The notes under the pieces are model-generated. The model saw only the letters and a list, made by a program, of their open reading frames with translations. It made no database searches and was not told the DNA's origin. The position numbers and the translations under genes were made by a program. A stretch of 14,765 nucleotides of DNA from Fimenecus sp045594885 (GTDB taxonomy: Bacteria > Bacillota > Clostridia > Oscillospirales > Acutalibacteraceae): the NCBI GenBank assembly GCA_045594885.1, contig JAZNZJ010000018.1, positions 1-14,765 of the forward strand, given 5' to 3'. Below are positions 13,003 through 14,765 of this stretch, one piece after another (the stretch's first letter is position 1; each line of letters opens with the position of its first letter).

Positions 13003-13617
13003 ATGAAAAAGCTGATTATAAATTATAATCTTGAAATACTAACTGTGGTTTTGGCAATCGTATTTGGTGCGAGCCTTTACTTTTGGAACAGTCTAACTCT
13101 CGCAGGCAAAGCATTGCTTGGGTTTATGGTTTTATATATCCTTCATGAGTGGGAGGAATCCAGATTTCCTGGCGGTTTTTATGACCTGTTTTTTGGGGGA
13201 TTTGGAGTAGAAATCACCGCAAGTGAAGCAAGAATGCACTTGCCTGTTGCAATATACATCTTGATTATGTTACTTGTTCCGTTTGTGCTGCAGCAAATAA
13301 CATTTCTTATGCTGATTCCTTTAGGACTTGGGCTTTTTGAAGGCGTGATTCATGTTGCGGGCATCAAAATACATAAGTTAAAGAAGCCGTATACGCCTGG
13401 CATGATTACAGGACTCATCATGTTCGCTTACTCCGTCTTTGTTATCACACAAATCAACAAAGCGGGTGGATTATCTTCTTGGCAGTGGATTGTTGGCTTT
13501 GTCCTTGCGTTTGTTGGATTTGCAGTTATGGAACATTTCTTCCTAAGAACAGTTGGAATCACTTTTGTTGACTTTAGAAAAATGGCAATGGCTCGGGTCT
13601 TAGGAAACAAAAAGTAA
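13003..13617 (+). CDS. HXXEE domain-containing integral membrane protein
   Basis: The 204-residue product has about six hydrophobic segments (roughly 10-28, 36-48, 80-98, 100-118, 133-150 and 160-180). The signature LHEWEESRFPGG has His48-x-x-Glu51-Glu52, the motif that names the HXXEE family. A second EGVIH (113-117) adds another Glu/His pair, so a membrane-embedded metal site is plausible; the function of the family is not established. I chose the ATG at 13003 because GGAGGG (12990-12995) lies 7 bases upstream and the promoter's -10 is at 12960. The frame is open back to 12907 but would start upstream of the promoter. It is followed by a terminator, so it is its own unit. Confidence 0.9.
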   Translation: MKKLIINYNLEILTVVLAIVFGASLYFWNSLTLAGKALLGFMVLYILHEWEESRFPGGFYDLFFGGFGVEITASEARMHLPVAIYILIMLLVPFVLQQITFLMLIPLGLGLFEGVIHVAGIKIHKLKKPYTPGMITGLIMFAYSVFVITQINKAGGLSSWQWIVGFVLAFVGFAVMEHFFLRTVGITFVDFRKMAMARVLGNKK

Positions 13618-13655
13618 TCGGTTAAACAAATTCCAATTTATCGAACTGAAACTTC

Positions 13656-13687
13656 AAAAGCAGCAGCCTGAAAACTGTTGCTTTTTG
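13656..13687 (+). terminator. Terminator of the HXXEE gene
   Basis: AAAAGCAGCAG (13656-13666) pairs with CTGTTGCTTTT (13675-13685), 11 pairs with one G-U. The right arm contains the -35 of the next promoter (13678-13683), so stop and start signals overlap. Confidence 0.8.
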
Positions 13688-13707
13688 TTATGTATTGGTG
13701 GTATAAT
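13678..13707 (+). promoter_or_regulatory. Promoter of the P-loop kinase-like gene pair
   Basis: TTGCTT (13678-13683) and a perfect TATAAT (13702-13707) are 18 bases apart, the same spacing as at 12936-12965. The sequence from the -10 to the ribosome binding site is also shared between the two. Confidence 0.7.
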
Positions 13708-13740
13708 CATCTCGACAAATAAGAATTTGTAGGTGAGATA

Positions 13741-14253
13741 ATGATTATTTTAATTACAGGAGCATCGCATACAGGCAAAACTGCACTTGCCCAAAAATTG
13801 CTCGAAAAATATAAATATCCATACCTGTCAATAGACCATCTAAAGATGGGCTTAATCCGTAGTGGTAATACAGAACTTACCCCTATGGACGATGCGGATT
13901 TAGTCGAATATCTGTGGCCGATTGTTCGTGAAATGATTAAAACCGCCATTGAGAACAAGCAAAACTTAATTGTCGAAGGTTGCTATATTCCTTTCGATTG
14001 GCAAAAAGACTTTGAGCAGGAATATCTTGAACATATTAAATACTATTGTTTGGTGATGAGTGAGGACTATATAAGAAATCATTTTGCAGACATAAAGGGA
14101 TATGCAAATACCATTGAGAATCGTTCGGATGATGAATGGTGCACAATGGAGAGTGTGTTGGCAGATAATGCAGAAGTGTTATCCCTTGCCAAAAAGTATA
14201 ATGTGAACTATATACTCATTGAAGACAAATACGAAATAAGCATTGAATTATAA
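13741..14253 (+). CDS. P-loop kinase-like ATPase (adenylate-kinase-like, function unknown)
   Basis: The 170-residue protein opens directly with a P-loop: Walker A GASHTGKT (7-14), followed by the acceptor-side motif YLSIDHLKMGL, typical of small-molecule P-loop kinases with an Asp after strand 2. LIVEGCYIPFDW is the usual third-strand segment before a lid-like region. It is likely to be a cytoplasmic kinase of a small molecule, but the substrate cannot be read from the sequence. The ATG at 13741 follows AGGTGAG. The next P-loop gene starts 30 bases after its stop and lacks its own clear promoter, so they are probably co-transcribed. The two may be distant paralogues. Confidence 0.8.
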   Translation: MIILITGASHTGKTALAQKLLEKYKYPYLSIDHLKMGLIRSGNTELTPMDDADLVEYLWPIVREMIKTAIENKQNLIVEGCYIPFDWQKDFEQEYLEHIKYYCLVMSEDYIRNHFADIKGYANTIENRSDDEWCTMESVLADNAEVLSLAKKYNVNYILIEDKYEISIEL

Positions 14254-14283
14254 CGACTAATTCCAATTTGTAGGTAAGTAAAT

Positions 14284-14765
14284 ATGAAAAAAAATTATTG
14301 TGATCGGATGTCCCGGAAGTGGCAAGAGTACCTTTTCCAAGTCATTACACAAAATCACAAAAATTCCATTATATCATTTAGATATGTTGTTTTGGAATGA
14401 AGATAAAACAACTGTTGAAAAATCCGTTTTTCTTGATAGACTATTAAAAATAATTGAAAACAGTGAGTGGATAATTGATGGCAATTATGGTTCTACAATG
14501 GAATTGAGAATGCAAAAGTGTGATACGGTTATTTTTCTTGACTATCCGTCAGATGTTTGTCTTAATGGTATTAAGGAGAGAAAAGGGAAACCAAGAAGTG
14601 ATATGCCTTGGATAGAAAACGATGAAGATGATGCAGAATTTATTGAGTTTATAAAAAACTACAATTCGCAAAGCAGACCAAAAGTAATAGAACTGTTGAA
14701 AAAATATTCTCACAAAGATATTTATGTATTTTCAAATCGCTCACAAGCAGAAGAGTTTCTAAATA
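14284..14765 (+). CDS. Topology-modulation/FlaR-like P-loop kinase, frame broken at the start, runs off the window
   Basis: From 14288 to the window end a frame is open that encodes IVIGCPGSGKSTFSKSLHKI (Walker A GCPGSGKS), then IPLYHLDMLFWNED, EWIIDGNYGSTMELRMQKCD, VIFLDYP and RKGKPRSDMPW. This is a nearly complete nucleotide-kinase-like protein of the type annotated as topology modulation protein. The obvious ATG (14284), 8 bases after AGGT, is in another frame: eight A follow it where seven would give an MKKIIVIG start. In-frame upstream is a TGA (14285-14287), so no ATG serves. Either the A8 tract has gained a base, slippage restores the frame, or a GTG at 14300 is used. The usual C-terminus is almost reached. 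Confidence 0.75.

Overview
The window looks like chromosome of a low-GC Gram-positive bacterium of the Clostridia, probably Oscillospirales/Ruminococcaceae-like. This is inferred from the complete ctsR-mcsA-mcsB-clpC heat-shock operon, strong AGGAGG-type ribosome binding sites, U-tract hairpin terminators and short palindromic repeats in nearly every intergenic gap. I could not run a similarity search, so family names rest on motifs read by eye.

Layout. Positions 1-1266 (+) hold the end of an unrecognised gene, an adenine-phosphoribosyltransferase-like gene and a LURP-one-related (YxjI-type) gene, closed by a strong terminator. Positions 1356-5935 (-) hold the class III heat-shock operon ctsR-mcsA-mcsB-clpC. 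Its promoter is bracketed by two perfect CtsR boxes, and a terminator-like hairpin sits between mcsB and clpC. Next on the minus strand come hflX (6160-7407), an untracked 47-residue hydrophobic/Cys-rich protein (7517-7660), and a branched-chain amino acid block ilvN - small membrane protein - leuC - leuD (7768-10412). galM (10620-11657) has its own promoter with a palindromic operator candidate, and a short O6-alkylguanine-DNA alkyltransferase gene ends at 11913.

From 12318 the plus strand carries a promoter, tRNA-Pro(UGG) and a terminator. Downstream is an odd 215-bp-period structure: the 3' end of the tRNA is repeated directly, and its T-arm is also present as an inverted copy, enclosing two long hairpins. 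Two more terminators and a 21-bp tandem repeat follow. The right end (12936-14765, +) looks accessory: an HXXEE membrane protein, a P-loop kinase-like protein and a second P-loop kinase whose start codon is separated from its reading frame by an A8 tract. The first two genes share a near-duplicate promoter and leader.

How the genes work together. CtsR represses the operon; McsA/McsB (arginine kinase and activator) control CtsR and mark proteins for ClpC. HflX rescues or splits ribosomes under stress. IlvN, LeuC and LeuD belong to valine/isoleucine/leucine synthesis, but ilvB, leuA and leuB are not in the window. I found no large unknown defence-type system. The most unusual items are the tRNA-derived element, the 21-bp repeat array, the membrane gene wedged into the ilv-leu operon with a duplicated junction, and the intergenic palindrome families.
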